DNA of 10,664 bases from Erysipelotrichaceae bacterium (GCA_021442745.1 JABUSI010000301.1:1-10664), one strand, 5' to 3'. Numbered from the stretch's first letter, positions 1-6,597 are shown. The notes: a model not told the origin generated them from the letters alone. Translations and numbers: made by a program.

Positions 1-413
1 AGTGTGTTTTGTTTGCGAACATAGAGAATATCACCAGGCAGGATCCGGTCATTCATCATGGAATCACCGACGACTTCCAGATAAAAATACTCGCCACCCG
101 CTGTTTCCTGCGGGGACACCGGTTCGTATCCCAGCGTATTCTGTTCGGCATAGATTGGTTCGCCGCCCCGGACAATACCCAGGATCGGTACATTAACGGA
201 TTGATTTTCTTCCATGTTGCCATGCATGATGGCATCTACCGTTACGTGATACATTTCGGCAATTTTTTCGATTACTTTATAGGGAGGCGTGCTGGTACCG
301 TCTTCCCATTTCTGAATGGTTGTGAAAGATTTGTAATGAAGTTCTTCGGCCAGTTTTTCCTGGGAATGTCCGGATTTATGGCGAAGATAGCGCAGGTTCT
401 TTGCGAAATTCAT
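1..413 (-). CDS. LexA-like XRE/S24 family repressor (C-terminus beyond left edge)
   Basis: Seen: 137 residues are readable before the window edge. Residues about 5-62 form an XRE-type helix-turn-helix (SQEKLAEEL then TTIQKWEDGTSTP). A linker follows, then the start of an S24 peptidase domain: VPILGIVRGGEP (75-86) is the cleavage-loop region and GDSM (116-119) supplies the nucleophile Ser118. The catalytic Lys would lie past the edge. Known for the family: such proteins bind palindromic operators and self-cleave when stimulated by RecA on single-stranded DNA, which relieves repression. Start: ATG at 413 has GGAGG 7 nt upstream; an in-frame ATG at 419 is too close to that site. It is divergent from the Y-family polymerase, with two palindromes between them, so it probably represses both genes. 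Odd: the expected Ala-Gly scissile bond reads Gly83-Gly84. It is probably a local SOS regulator rather than the global LexA, but the missing C-terminus prevents certainty. Confidence 0.88.
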   Translation of the reverse strand, partial: MNFAKNLRYLRHKSGHSQEKLAEELHYKSFTTIQKWEDGTSTPPYKVIEKIAEMYHVTVDAIMHGNMEENQSVNVPILGIVRGGEPIYAEQNTLGYEPVSPQETAGGEYFYLEVVGDSMMNDRILPGDILYVRKQNT

Positions 414-436
414 AAGCATACCTCCCGGATACCACT

Positions 437-465
437 AGTGTAATACATACTAGAAAAATATTCAA
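437..465 (-). promoter_or_regulatory. Promoter of the S24 repressor gene
   Basis: Read on the minus strand, the -35 hexamer is TTGAAT (465-460) and the -10 is TACACT (442-437), with a 17-base spacer. The repressor start codon follows at 413. The -35 lies inside the right arm of the palindrome at 449-467, which fits negative autoregulation. Assigned by consensus only. Confidence 0.55.
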
Positions 466-467
466 GT
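449..467. promoter_or_regulatory. Candidate operator A (ACTAGA-N7-TCAAGT)
   Basis: A 19-bp imperfect palindrome has left arm ACTAGA (449-454) and right arm TCAAGT (462-467) around an AT-rich 7-base spacer. The right arm is identical to that of operator B, and the left arm differs from it by one base. It covers the -35 and spacer of the repressor promoter, so repressor binding there would be autoregulatory. The neighbouring CTAGT at 435-439 also pairs with ACTAG at 449-453 and may be a further, weaker half-site. Confidence 0.6.
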
Positions 468-481
468 TTTAAACGAAATGC

Positions 482-500
482 ACTTGAATGAAAATCAAGT
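482..500. promoter_or_regulatory. Candidate operator B (ACTTGA-N7-TCAAGT)
   Basis: A perfect inverted repeat has arms ACTTGA (482-487) and TCAAGT (495-500) separated by 7 bases, the same geometry as operator A. The two centres are 33 bp apart, about three helical turns, so dimers would sit on the same face. The site covers the -35 and part of the spacer of the polymerase promoter. It is most simply the target of the adjacent S24 repressor. Confidence 0.65.
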
Positions 501-511
501 AATGATAAAAT
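484..511 (+). promoter_or_regulatory. Promoter of the Y-family polymerase gene
   Basis: The -35 is TTGAAT (484-489), the spacer is 16 bases, and the -10 is TAAAAT (506-511), preceded by TG at 503-504 as in an extended -10. Transcription would start very near the ribosome binding site, giving a short leader. The -35 is embedded in operator B. Confidence 0.6.
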
Positions 512-530
512 AATATTGAGGAGGGTGAGT

Positions 531-1724
531 ATGGATCGGGTAATTTTACATTGTGATCTGAACGCTTTTTATGCATCCTGCGAAGCATTGTATCATCCGG
601 AATACAAAGGCCTTCCTTTGGCTGTAGGCGGTGATCCGGCACAACGGCAGGGTATTATACTGGCTAAAAATCAACTGGCAAAAGAAGCGGGAGTACAGAC
701 GGGAGAGGCCATATGGCAGGCAAAAAAGAAGTGTCCGGGGTTGATTGTTGTTCTCCCTGATTATGAAAAGTATCATATGTTTTCACACAGGGTACGTCAG
801 ATTTTTCTGGAATATACGGATCTGGTCGAGCCGTTCGGACTGGACGAAGCGTGGCTGGATGTAACGGGAAGTCAGAAATTGTTCGGAGACGGAAAAACGA
901 TAGCCGATACAATTCGTAAACGGATCCGGGATGAATTGGGAATTACGGCATCGGTGGGGGTCAGCGACAATAAGATTTTTGCGAAATTAGGCTCGGATTA
1001 TAAAAAACCGGATGCAACAACGTGCATTACCAAACAGAATAAGAAGCAGATTGTCGATCCGTTGCCGGTCAGTGATTTACTGAATGTCGGAAGGGCTACG
1101 GCGGTGACTTTGCATGGTATGGGAATCCGGACAATCGGTGATCTGAGCAATGCTGACCGGACGATACTGTCAAAAAGACTCGGGAAGGCCGGTGATATGT
1201 TGTGGACGTATGCCAACGGGTTGGATCCGTCGGAAGTCAGACCGTATGACTATCACGAAGACAACAAATCGTTCGGACATACGGTAACACCACCGAAGGA
1301 TTTGACGGATATTCATCAGATCCGCCCGATTTTTTATATTCTTACACAGGATATCTGCTGTCAGATGCGGGCGCAGAACGTTTTGTGCAGGAAAGTAGCG
1401 ATTGTTTACCGGGACAGTAAACTTCGTTGGCAGTCACGACAGTGCGGATTGGATCGCCCGAGTGAAAACGTGAAGGAAATTGCGGAAAAAGGAATCGGAT
1501 TGCTGGGGAAGTCGTATGATTTTGCGTTGCCTTTGCGCAGTGTGGGTATACGGACTATGGATTTTGTGAAAAAAGAGGAACACCTTCAGATGTCGTTATT
1601 TGTCGATGAAGTGAATAAGGAGAAAGATCATATTATCGAATGCACAATGGAAACGATTAACAACCGGTTCGGAAAAGATTGCATTGTGCGGTGTATAGCA
1701 TTGGAGGGTAAGGATTATGAGTAA
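531..1724 (+). CDS. Y-family translesion DNA polymerase (DinB/UvrX-like)
   Basis: This 397-residue enzyme should copy past damaged template bases in DNA, with low fidelity. Seen: the palm begins with CDLNAFYASCE (8-18), giving metal ligand Asp9 and a probable steric-gate Tyr14. The second catalytic motif GLDEAWLD (103-110) supplies Asp105 and Glu106; its first residue is Gly where Ser is usual in SIDEAFLD. SVGVSDNKIFAKLGSDYKKP (141-160) is the conserved palm/thumb segment, and the little-finger domain starts near 247. QMSLF (353-357) is a clear sliding-clamp-binding motif. Start: ATG at 531 has AGGAGG 6 nt upstream; an in-frame TTG at 516 precedes that site and is rejected. It shares a control region with the S24 repressor, so damage-inducible expression is likely. 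The 3' end overlaps the next gene by 8 bases. It is a repair-type Y polymerase; whether it is orthologous to DinB, UmuC or UvrX cannot be settled here. Confidence 0.95.
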   Translation: MDRVILHCDLNAFYASCEALYHPEYKGLPLAVGGDPAQRQGIILAKNQLAKEAGVQTGEAIWQAKKKCPGLIVVLPDYEKYHMFSHRVRQIFLEYTDLVEPFGLDEAWLDVTGSQKLFGDGKTIADTIRKRIRDELGITASVGVSDNKIFAKLGSDYKKPDATTCITKQNKKQIVDPLPVSDLLNVGRATAVTLHGMGIRTIGDLSNADRTILSKRLGKAGDMLWTYANGLDPSEVRPYDYHEDNKSFGHTVTPPKDLTDIHQIRPIFYILTQDICCQMRAQNVLCRKVAIVYRDSKLRWQSRQCGLDRPSENVKEIAEKGIGLLGKSYDFALPLRSVGIRTMDFVKKEEHLQMSLFVDEVNKEKDHIIECTMETINNRFGKDCIVRCIALEGKDYE

Positions 1725-1956
1725 AAATTATGTGGGAGTACTGGCATTATATGAACCGAACGGAGATATCCGTCCGCTGGAGATTATATGGAAGGACGGA
1801 TACCGGTATCCGATTGATACAGTCAAACAGGTTTGCAGTGCAGCATCACTGAAAAGCGGGGGAATCGGTACTCGTTTTACCTGTGTGATTAGGGGGCAGC
1901 TGCGGTATTTGTATCTGGAAGAAAAACAGCAGCGATGGTTTGTGGAGAGATTGTGA
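1717..1956 (+). CDS. Small conserved-looking protein coupled to the Y-family polymerase
   Basis: A 79-residue soluble protein with no signal peptide or membrane segment. Seen: an N-terminal hydrophobic strand (VGVLALYE), then GDIRPLEIIWKDGYRYPID, a central AASLKSGGIGTRFTC, and a C-terminal WFVERL, suggesting a small beta-rich fold. The function is not recognised. From memory, small proteins with a similar G-x-I-x-P-L-x-I-x-W-x-D-G pattern sit beside Y-family polymerases in Firmicutes; this was not searched. The ATG lies inside the last codons of the polymerase gene (8-base overlap, ATGAGTAA), and GGAGGG at 1703-1708 is 8 nt upstream, so translation is probably coupled. That context suggests an accessory factor for the polymerase, comparable in position to YolD-like proteins, although the sequence does not look like YolD. 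Confidence 0.8.
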   Translation: MSKNYVGVLALYEPNGDIRPLEIIWKDGYRYPIDTVKQVCSAASLKSGGIGTRFTCVIRGQLRYLYLEEKQQRWFVERL

Positions 1957-1964
1957 GTTTTGGG

Positions 1965-1993
1965 TAGAAATGGTTCGGAAAGGTCGGTATAAT
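1965..1993 (+). promoter_or_regulatory. Promoter of the hydrogenase/phosphatase operon
   Basis: A perfect -10 TATAAT lies at 1988-1993, with a weak -35 TAGAAA (1965-1970, 4 of 6 consensus bases) at 17 bases. It sits 33 bases upstream of the first gene of the operon. No terminator is visible between the polymerase unit and this promoter, so some read-through is possible. Confidence 0.55.
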
Positions 1994-2026
1994 TAACATG
2001 AGATTTCGATAAATAGGAGAATTATT

Positions 2027-2272
2027 ATGGTAGTATCAGTGTGTGTCGGCAGTTCCTGTCATTTAAAGGGAAGTTATGAAATCATTCAGACGTTTAAGGC
2101 AAAAATCGCAGAGCATCATCTGGAGGAGAAGGTTGAACTGAAGGCTTCTTTTTGCCTGGGACATTGTACCAGGGGCGTGACGGTACGGGTTGATGAAGAC
2201 GTATTTCTGGAAGATCTGAATCCGGAAAATGCGGCGGAACGGTTTGAAAGCGACATTATGTCAAGACTGTAG
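2027..2272 (+). CDS. Thioredoxin-like [2Fe-2S] ferredoxin domain protein
   Basis: This 81-residue protein is a stand-alone version of the NuoE/HydC-type thioredoxin-fold ferredoxin. Seen: four cysteines in the diagnostic spacing, C6-x4-C11 (VCVGSSCHLKGS) and C43-x3-C47 (SFCLGHCTRG), which would bind one [2Fe-2S] cluster. It lacks the extra N-terminal helices of full-length NuoE. Known: such proteins pass electrons between flavin or NAD(P)H modules and hydrogenases. Inferred: here it probably serves the hydrogenase-like sensor immediately downstream or the catalytic hydrogenase at the operon's end. The start ATG has AGGAGA at 2015-2020, 6 nt upstream. Its stop codon TAG forms part of the weak AGGGTG ribosome binding site of the next gene, implying coupled translation. 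Confidence 0.9.
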   Translation: MVVSVCVGSSCHLKGSYEIIQTFKAKIAEHHLEEKVELKASFCLGHCTRGVTVRVDEDVFLEDLNPENAAERFESDIMSRL

Positions 2273-2282
2273 GGTGTGCGTT

Positions 2283-3929
2283 ATGGGTGTTTTACAGTAT
2301 AAAACTGCAAATTGCCAGAACTGTTATAAGTGCATCCGTCATTGTCCGGTAAAAGCGATTTCTTTTGTAAACAATCGTGTACACATTTTGGACCAGGAAT
2401 GTATCCTTTGCGGCAATTGTGTGAATATCTGCCCGCAGAACGTCCTTTCGGTACGCAATGATATGATGAAAGTCATTGCGATGATTCGGGAAGGAAAAAA
2501 AGTGATTGCGGCAGTAGATTCTTCTTACGTTGCAGCCTTTAAAACCACGGGATTCGAATCGGTTCGGAAAGCTTTGAAGGAAGTAGGGTTTGCGGATGCG
2601 GTAGAAACTTCCGCAGGTGCCTGCCTGGTAAAAAAACAATACGAGGAAATCCTTCAGAATACGTGTCCCGACGTATTGATTGCATCGCATTGTGATTTGG
2701 TGAATCGTTTGATTCAGACCCGCTATCCGGAACTTCTGCCATATCTGGCACCGGTGCTGACACCGATGCAGGCAACGGCAAAAGCGGTAAAAATTTCTCA
2801 TCCGGAAGCGGTTGTTGTTTCCGTAAGTCCTTGTCTTGCCAAAAAAGAAGAGTATCATGGCAACGTAGAGGAAACCCTGACATTTACGGATGTGCTGGAG
2901 TATATGGAAAAATATGCTTTCCGTCCGGAAGAACAACCGAATGATACCGCATGCGCAGGAAGTATGTTTGCGGTCAGTGGCGGAGTTGTATCGCTGATGA
3001 ATCCGACGGATGAATACCAATATCTGTGTGTAGGCGGCGTTGAGGAGTGCCGGAACGTTTTGGATGATGTGAAGGCCGGTAAACTCCACCATGTCTTTCT
3101 GGAACTGAACGGTTGTGTGGGCGGTTGCGTTCAGGGACCGTGCATGCCGGAAAACAGACAAAGCCGTGCGGAATCGTGGCTGAAACTGAAAAAGAACAAC
3201 GGATTGTGTGAAATCGCAGATAACGTTGACGTTTTTTGCGAATATGAAGATAAAAAGATTCCTGTTTCGTTGCCGACGGCATTGGAACTGGAGACCATTC
3301 TGGAAAGCATGGGTAAGTATTCCCTGAAGGATGAACGGAATTGCGGAGGATGCGGATATAATACCTGCAGAGAAAAGGCGATTGCCGTTTTTCAGGGAAA
3401 AGCAGACAGGGAAACGTGCGTACCGTTTGTGTTAACGAAAACGGAAACGGTTTCCAAGCAGGTATTGAAGACCAGCCCGAATGCGGTTATTGCGTTGGAT
3501 CAGTCATTCCGTATTACTTCCTTTAACCGTTCGGCTTATGAATTGCTGGAAGTTGATCCGGAAACGAATATCATCGGGCAACCGGTGGACCAATATCTGG
3601 ATGCGGATCAGTTTATGAGCGTATTGTCGGAAGGCAGTATTATGGACGTTGTCAGTTATTTGCCGAAACAACACAAATATGTGGAAAAACGTGTGGTGTA
3701 TGACGGAGAGATGATTCTGATTATCATGAAAGACGTTACCGAACAGCAGGAAAAAGAAGAACTGCGGAAGTCTCTTAAACGCAATACGATTGAGATTACC
3801 GACCAGATTATCAATAAACAGATGAGAATCGTACAGGAGATCGCATCATTACTTGGTGAAACGACGGCGGAGACAAAGATTGCGCTGAAGCGTTTGCGTG
3901 ATGTTGTTGTTGACCGGGATGAGGATTGA
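2283..3929 (+). CDS. hydS: Sensory [FeFe]-hydrogenase-like protein with PAS domain (HydS/group C type)
   Basis: A 548-residue cytoplasmic protein. Seen, in order: two [4Fe-4S] ferredoxin motifs (C11, C14, C17, C21 and C40, C43, C46, C50); an H-cluster domain (about 63-325); a Fe-S domain, CGGCGYNTC with C354, C357, C362 and probably C379; a PAS domain (about 391-488); and a charged helical tail (488-548). Probable H-cluster ligands are C137 (ASHC), C184 (SPCLAKKEE), C278 and C282 (NGCVGGC). All four are kept, but the usual TSCCP is ASHCD, so the proton-transfer Cys is replaced by His. This fits a sensor more than a fast catalyst. Known: group C hydrogenases carry PAS domains and one class is phosphatase-linked; the next gene is such a phosphatase. 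Start: ATG 2283 has AGGGTG 6 nt upstream; in-frame GTG 2274 is an alternative. The open frame further upstream overlaps the previous gene. The exact subgroup is unverified. Confidence 0.88.
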   Translation: MGVLQYKTANCQNCYKCIRHCPVKAISFVNNRVHILDQECILCGNCVNICPQNVLSVRNDMMKVIAMIREGKKVIAAVDSSYVAAFKTTGFESVRKALKEVGFADAVETSAGACLVKKQYEEILQNTCPDVLIASHCDLVNRLIQTRYPELLPYLAPVLTPMQATAKAVKISHPEAVVVSVSPCLAKKEEYHGNVEETLTFTDVLEYMEKYAFRPEEQPNDTACAGSMFAVSGGVVSLMNPTDEYQYLCVGGVEECRNVLDDVKAGKLHHVFLELNGCVGGCVQGPCMPENRQSRAESWLKLKKNNGLCEIADNVDVFCEYEDKKIPVSLPTALELETILESMGKYSLKDERNCGGCGYNTCREKAIAVFQGKADRETCVPFVLTKTETVSKQVLKTSPNAVIALDQSFRITSFNRSAYELLEVDPETNIIGQPVDQYLDADQFMSVLSEGSIMDVVSYLPKQHKYVEKRVVYDGEMILIIMKDVTEQQEKEELRKSLKRNTIEITDQIINKQMRIVQEIASLLGETTAETKIALKRLRDVVVDRDED

Positions 3930-3932
3930 TGT

Positions 3933-5099
3933 ATGGAATATTTTGTAGAAACGGGATACAGCAGTGCGGTGCATGTCGGGGAGGAATTGTGCGGTGACAG
4001 AGTGGAAACCGTTGTAACCGATGATGCAACCATCGTTGTTCTGGCGGATGGTCTTGGGAGCGGGGTTAAGGCGAATATTCTTGCTACCTTAACTTCCAAA
4101 ATCATATCCACGATGATGGCGAACGGCTGTACCATTGAAGAGTGCGTGGAGACAATTGCCAGTACCTTGCCGGTATGCTCGGTTCGTCAGGTGGCATATT
4201 CGACGTTCAGTATCATGAAGATTCATAAATCCGGGAATGTATATCTGGCTCAGTTTGATTCCCCGAGAATGATTTTTCTGCGTGACGGACAGTTATATGA
4301 ATATGATATGGAAGAACGTGTGATTGACGGGAAAAAGGTATATGAAAGCCATTTCGTAGCACACGTGGATGATGCCTATATTATGGTTTCGGATGGTGTG
4401 GTCCATGCCGGAATCGGAAGTTATATGAATTTCGGATGGCAACTGGAGAATGTTGCGGAATTTGCGAAGGTTGCCTATGAAAAGAATCGTTCCGCAAAGA
4501 CACTGGCGGCAATGATTGTCAGTGCCTCATGTGAACTGTATCAGAATAAACCGAAGGACGATACAACGTGTTCGGTGATTCATATCCGTCAGAACAATGC
4601 GGTCAATATTATGATCGGACCGCCGGCGGATCCGTCAAAGGATACGGAGGTAATTACGAAGTTTCTGGGATGTGACGGAAGACATATTGTTTCCGGCGGT
4701 ACTACGGCTTCCCTGGTAAGTAAATATCTTCACGAGGAGGTCGAAGCGGAAATAGACTATAAGAATCCGGATACTCCGCCAATCGGACGGATGAAGGGCG
4801 TGGATTTGGTTACGGAAGGGGTATTGACTTACAACAAGGTTATGGAGATTTCCAACCGGATTCTGGAACCGGATTACAAAGACGTGTACTGGCTGATTAA
4901 AGAAGACGGTGCGTCGCTGGTATGCCGGGCATTATTCGAAGAATCAACGGAAGTTCGGTTTTTCGTCGGAAGAGCCATGAACCCGGCACATCAGAATCCG
5001 GCAATGTCACTGGACTTAAGCATAAAACTGCGGATTGTGGAAACGATTGCTTCCAATTTGCGGAAGCTTGGCCGTAAGGTTACGGTTGAATACTATTAG
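3933..5099 (+). CDS. SpoIIE/PP2C-type protein phosphatase with unassigned C-terminal domain
   Basis: This 388-residue soluble protein should remove phosphate from Ser/Thr of a partner protein. Seen: the PP2C-like metal-binding acidic residues, GDR (Asp22), LADGLGSG (Asp39-Gly40), MVSDGV (Asp154-Gly155) and KPKDDTTC (Asp209-Asp210), all within residues 1-220. There are no membrane segments, so it is not full-length SpoIIE. Residues about 225-388 form a second region with GGTTASLVSKYL (255-266) and DLVTEGVLTYNKV (291-303) that I cannot assign. The gene starts 3 bases after the sensor's stop with GAGG 8 nt upstream, so the two are probably translated together. Inferred: the PAS sensor's H2 or redox state controls this phosphatase, analogous to PAS-controlled RsbU/RsbP-type systems. 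No anti-sigma factor, antagonist or kinase is encoded in the window, so the substrate is unknown. Confidence 0.9.
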   Translation: MEYFVETGYSSAVHVGEELCGDRVETVVTDDATIVVLADGLGSGVKANILATLTSKIISTMMANGCTIEECVETIASTLPVCSVRQVAYSTFSIMKIHKSGNVYLAQFDSPRMIFLRDGQLYEYDMEERVIDGKKVYESHFVAHVDDAYIMVSDGVVHAGIGSYMNFGWQLENVAEFAKVAYEKNRSAKTLAAMIVSASCELYQNKPKDDTTCSVIHIRQNNAVNIMIGPPADPSKDTEVITKFLGCDGRHIVSGGTTASLVSKYLHEEVEAEIDYKNPDTPPIGRMKGVDLVTEGVLTYNKVMEISNRILEPDYKDVYWLIKEDGASLVCRALFEESTEVRFFVGRAMNPAHQNPAMSLDLSIKLRIVETIASNLRKLGRKVTVEYY

Positions 5100-5109
5100 G
5101 AGGCTGTTT

Positions 5110-6558
5110 ATGAAAGAAAGAAAGTTTGAAACGAACGTACAGCGGCTGAAGTACAATGCCCTGAAGGAAGTCGCAAAACTGGCATGGGATGGAAAACTGC
5201 AGGAAAGTTACTATGAGATTCCGAAGAAAGTTATTTCCGGAAAACAGGCAACTATGCGGTGCTGCATCTATAAGGAACGGGCTATTTTTCAGGAACGTGT
5301 AAAGATGGCAATGGGCGGATACGAAGATAATCCGAATGTCATTCAGGTAATTGATATTGCGTGTGACGAATGTCCGGTACAGAAAATTAAAGTTACGGAA
5401 AGCTGCCGGGGATGTATTGCACACAGATGCGCCAATGCCTGTCGTAAAAACGCCATCCATTTTGAAGGACAACACGCTGTAATTGATCCGGACCAATGTG
5501 TCGGATGCGGTCAATGTGTGAAGGCTTGTCCGTATGGCGCAATTGTAGAAAACATTCGTCCGTGCGAACGCAGTTGTAAAGTCAATGCGATTAAAATGGG
5601 GGACGATCAGAAAGCGGTTATCGATAACAGCAAATGCATCAGTTGCGGTGCCTGTGTATATATGTGTCCGTTCGGTGCGGTCGTAGACAAATCCTTTATC
5701 TGTGATTTGATTGAAATCATTAAAAACAGCGAAAACAACACGAAGTATCCGGTATATGCGGTTATCGCACCGGCGATTGCGGCACAGTTTGATTATGCGT
5801 CCATCGGACAGATTATTACCGCAATCAAACAACTGGGATTTGCGGATGTGATTGAAGCTGCTTTGGGAGCTGATCTGGTAGCTTACAAGGAATCCATGGA
5901 AATTGTGGAAAAGGGATTCTTAACGTCATCCTGCTGTCCGGCGTTCAAGAGCTATATCGAAAAACACGTGCCGTCAATGGCAAAGCATATTTCCCATAAC
6001 TATTCTCCGATGGTAGAAATCGGAAGACATATCAAAGCGCTTCATCCGGATTGCAAGATCTGTTTTATCGGCCCATGTACGGCAAAGAAGGCGGAATTCC
6101 AGCGTGAGGATACGGATGGTCATATCGATTGTGCCATTACGTTTGAAGAATTGCAGGCATTGATTGACAGTAAGGAAATCGAACCGAGTGAACTGGAAGA
6201 ATCCGCATTGAACAATGCAAGTTATTACGGACGGATTTTTGCCCGTAGCGGCGGTGTTACGGAAGCAGCTGCCGAAGCTCTGAAGGAACAGGGATCCGAC
6301 TTTGTGATTAAGGCAGAAGTGTGCGATGGTATTGAGGCGTGCAAAGTGGCCTTGCTAAAAGCCAGCAAAGGTGTACTGGATGCGAACTTTATCGAAGGAA
6401 TGGCATGCGTGAACGGCTGTATCGGTGGTCCGGCGGCCATAAATCATGCACCGCGTAATAAAGCGGATATCGATAAGTACGGGAAAATGGCGAAAGAACA
6501 GGATATTACCGGTTCCATATCGGTTATGAAAGCGTTCAATCCGGACGCATTCAAATAA
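5110..6558 (+). CDS. [FeFe] hydrogenase, group B-like
   Basis: This 482-residue cytoplasmic enzyme should catalyse reversible 2H+ + 2e- to H2. Seen: the three H-cluster motifs are TSSCCPAF (272-279), with proton-transfer Cys275 and ligand Cys276; GPCTAKKAEF (321-330), with ligand Cys323; and EGMACVNGCIGGP (429-441), with Cys433 and Cys437. PAF in place of PGW, GPC in place of MPC, and the VNGC form point to group B rather than the classical group A. The Cys-rich N-terminal half includes C85/C88, C99/C102/C107/C111, C130/C133/C136/C140, C152/C156 and C176/C179/C182/C186, enough for about four [4Fe-4S] clusters. Start: ATG 5110 has AGGAGG at 5098-5103, overlapping the phosphatase stop codon. 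It is the last gene of the operon. HydEFG maturases must be encoded elsewhere. The electron partner is unknown; the [2Fe-2S] protein or a soluble ferredoxin are candidates. Confidence 0.93.
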   Translation: MKERKFETNVQRLKYNALKEVAKLAWDGKLQESYYEIPKKVISGKQATMRCCIYKERAIFQERVKMAMGGYEDNPNVIQVIDIACDECPVQKIKVTESCRGCIAHRCANACRKNAIHFEGQHAVIDPDQCVGCGQCVKACPYGAIVENIRPCERSCKVNAIKMGDDQKAVIDNSKCISCGACVYMCPFGAVVDKSFICDLIEIIKNSENNTKYPVYAVIAPAIAAQFDYASIGQIITAIKQLGFADVIEAALGADLVAYKESMEIVEKGFLTSSCCPAFKSYIEKHVPSMAKHISHNYSPMVEIGRHIKALHPDCKICFIGPCTAKKAEFQREDTDGHIDCAITFEELQALIDSKEIEPSELEESALNNASYYGRIFARSGGVTEAAAEALKEQGSDFVIKAEVCDGIEACKVALLKASKGVLDANFIEGMACVNGCIGGPAAINHAPRNKADIDKYGKMAKEQDITGSISVMKAFNPDAFK

Positions 6559-6567
6559 TTCCAACAG

Positions 6568-6597
6568 AACCCTTCTGTCAAGAAGGGTTTCTTTTTT
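6568..6597 (+). terminator. Rho-independent terminator of the hydrogenase operon
   Basis: A perfect 9-bp stem, AACCCTTCT (6568-6576) with AGAAGGGTT (6581-6589), has a 4-base loop GTCA and is followed by a T-rich tract ending TTTTTT (6592-6597). It lies 9 bases after the hydrogenase stop and closes that transcription unit. Confidence 0.93.

Noticed and set aside
9..443. 144-codon plus-strand open frame at the left edge
   Set aside because: The opposite strand encodes a clear XRE/S24 repressor with a good ribosome binding site; this frame is its shadow.
435..453. CTAGT-N9-ACTAG as a third independent operator
   Set aside because: The arms pair, but orientation and spacing differ from the two ACTWGA-N7-TCAAGT sites, and its right arm is shared with operator A. 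It was kept only as a note.
2229..2282. Extended N-terminus of the sensor from ATG 2229
   Set aside because: It would overlap the [2Fe-2S] gene by 44 bases and add 18 residues with no family match. ATG 2283 begins right before the first ferredoxin motif.
2292..3161. 289-codon open frame on the minus strand
   Set aside because: It is antisense to the hydrogenase-like sensor, whose motifs are unmistakable. The translation shows no domain, and composition bias of the sensor gene explains the open frame.
5080..5832. 250-codon open frame on the minus strand
   Set aside because: It is antisense to the start of the group B-like hydrogenase and the end of the phosphatase. It has no recognisable motif and would cross a gene boundary with strong plus-strand signals.
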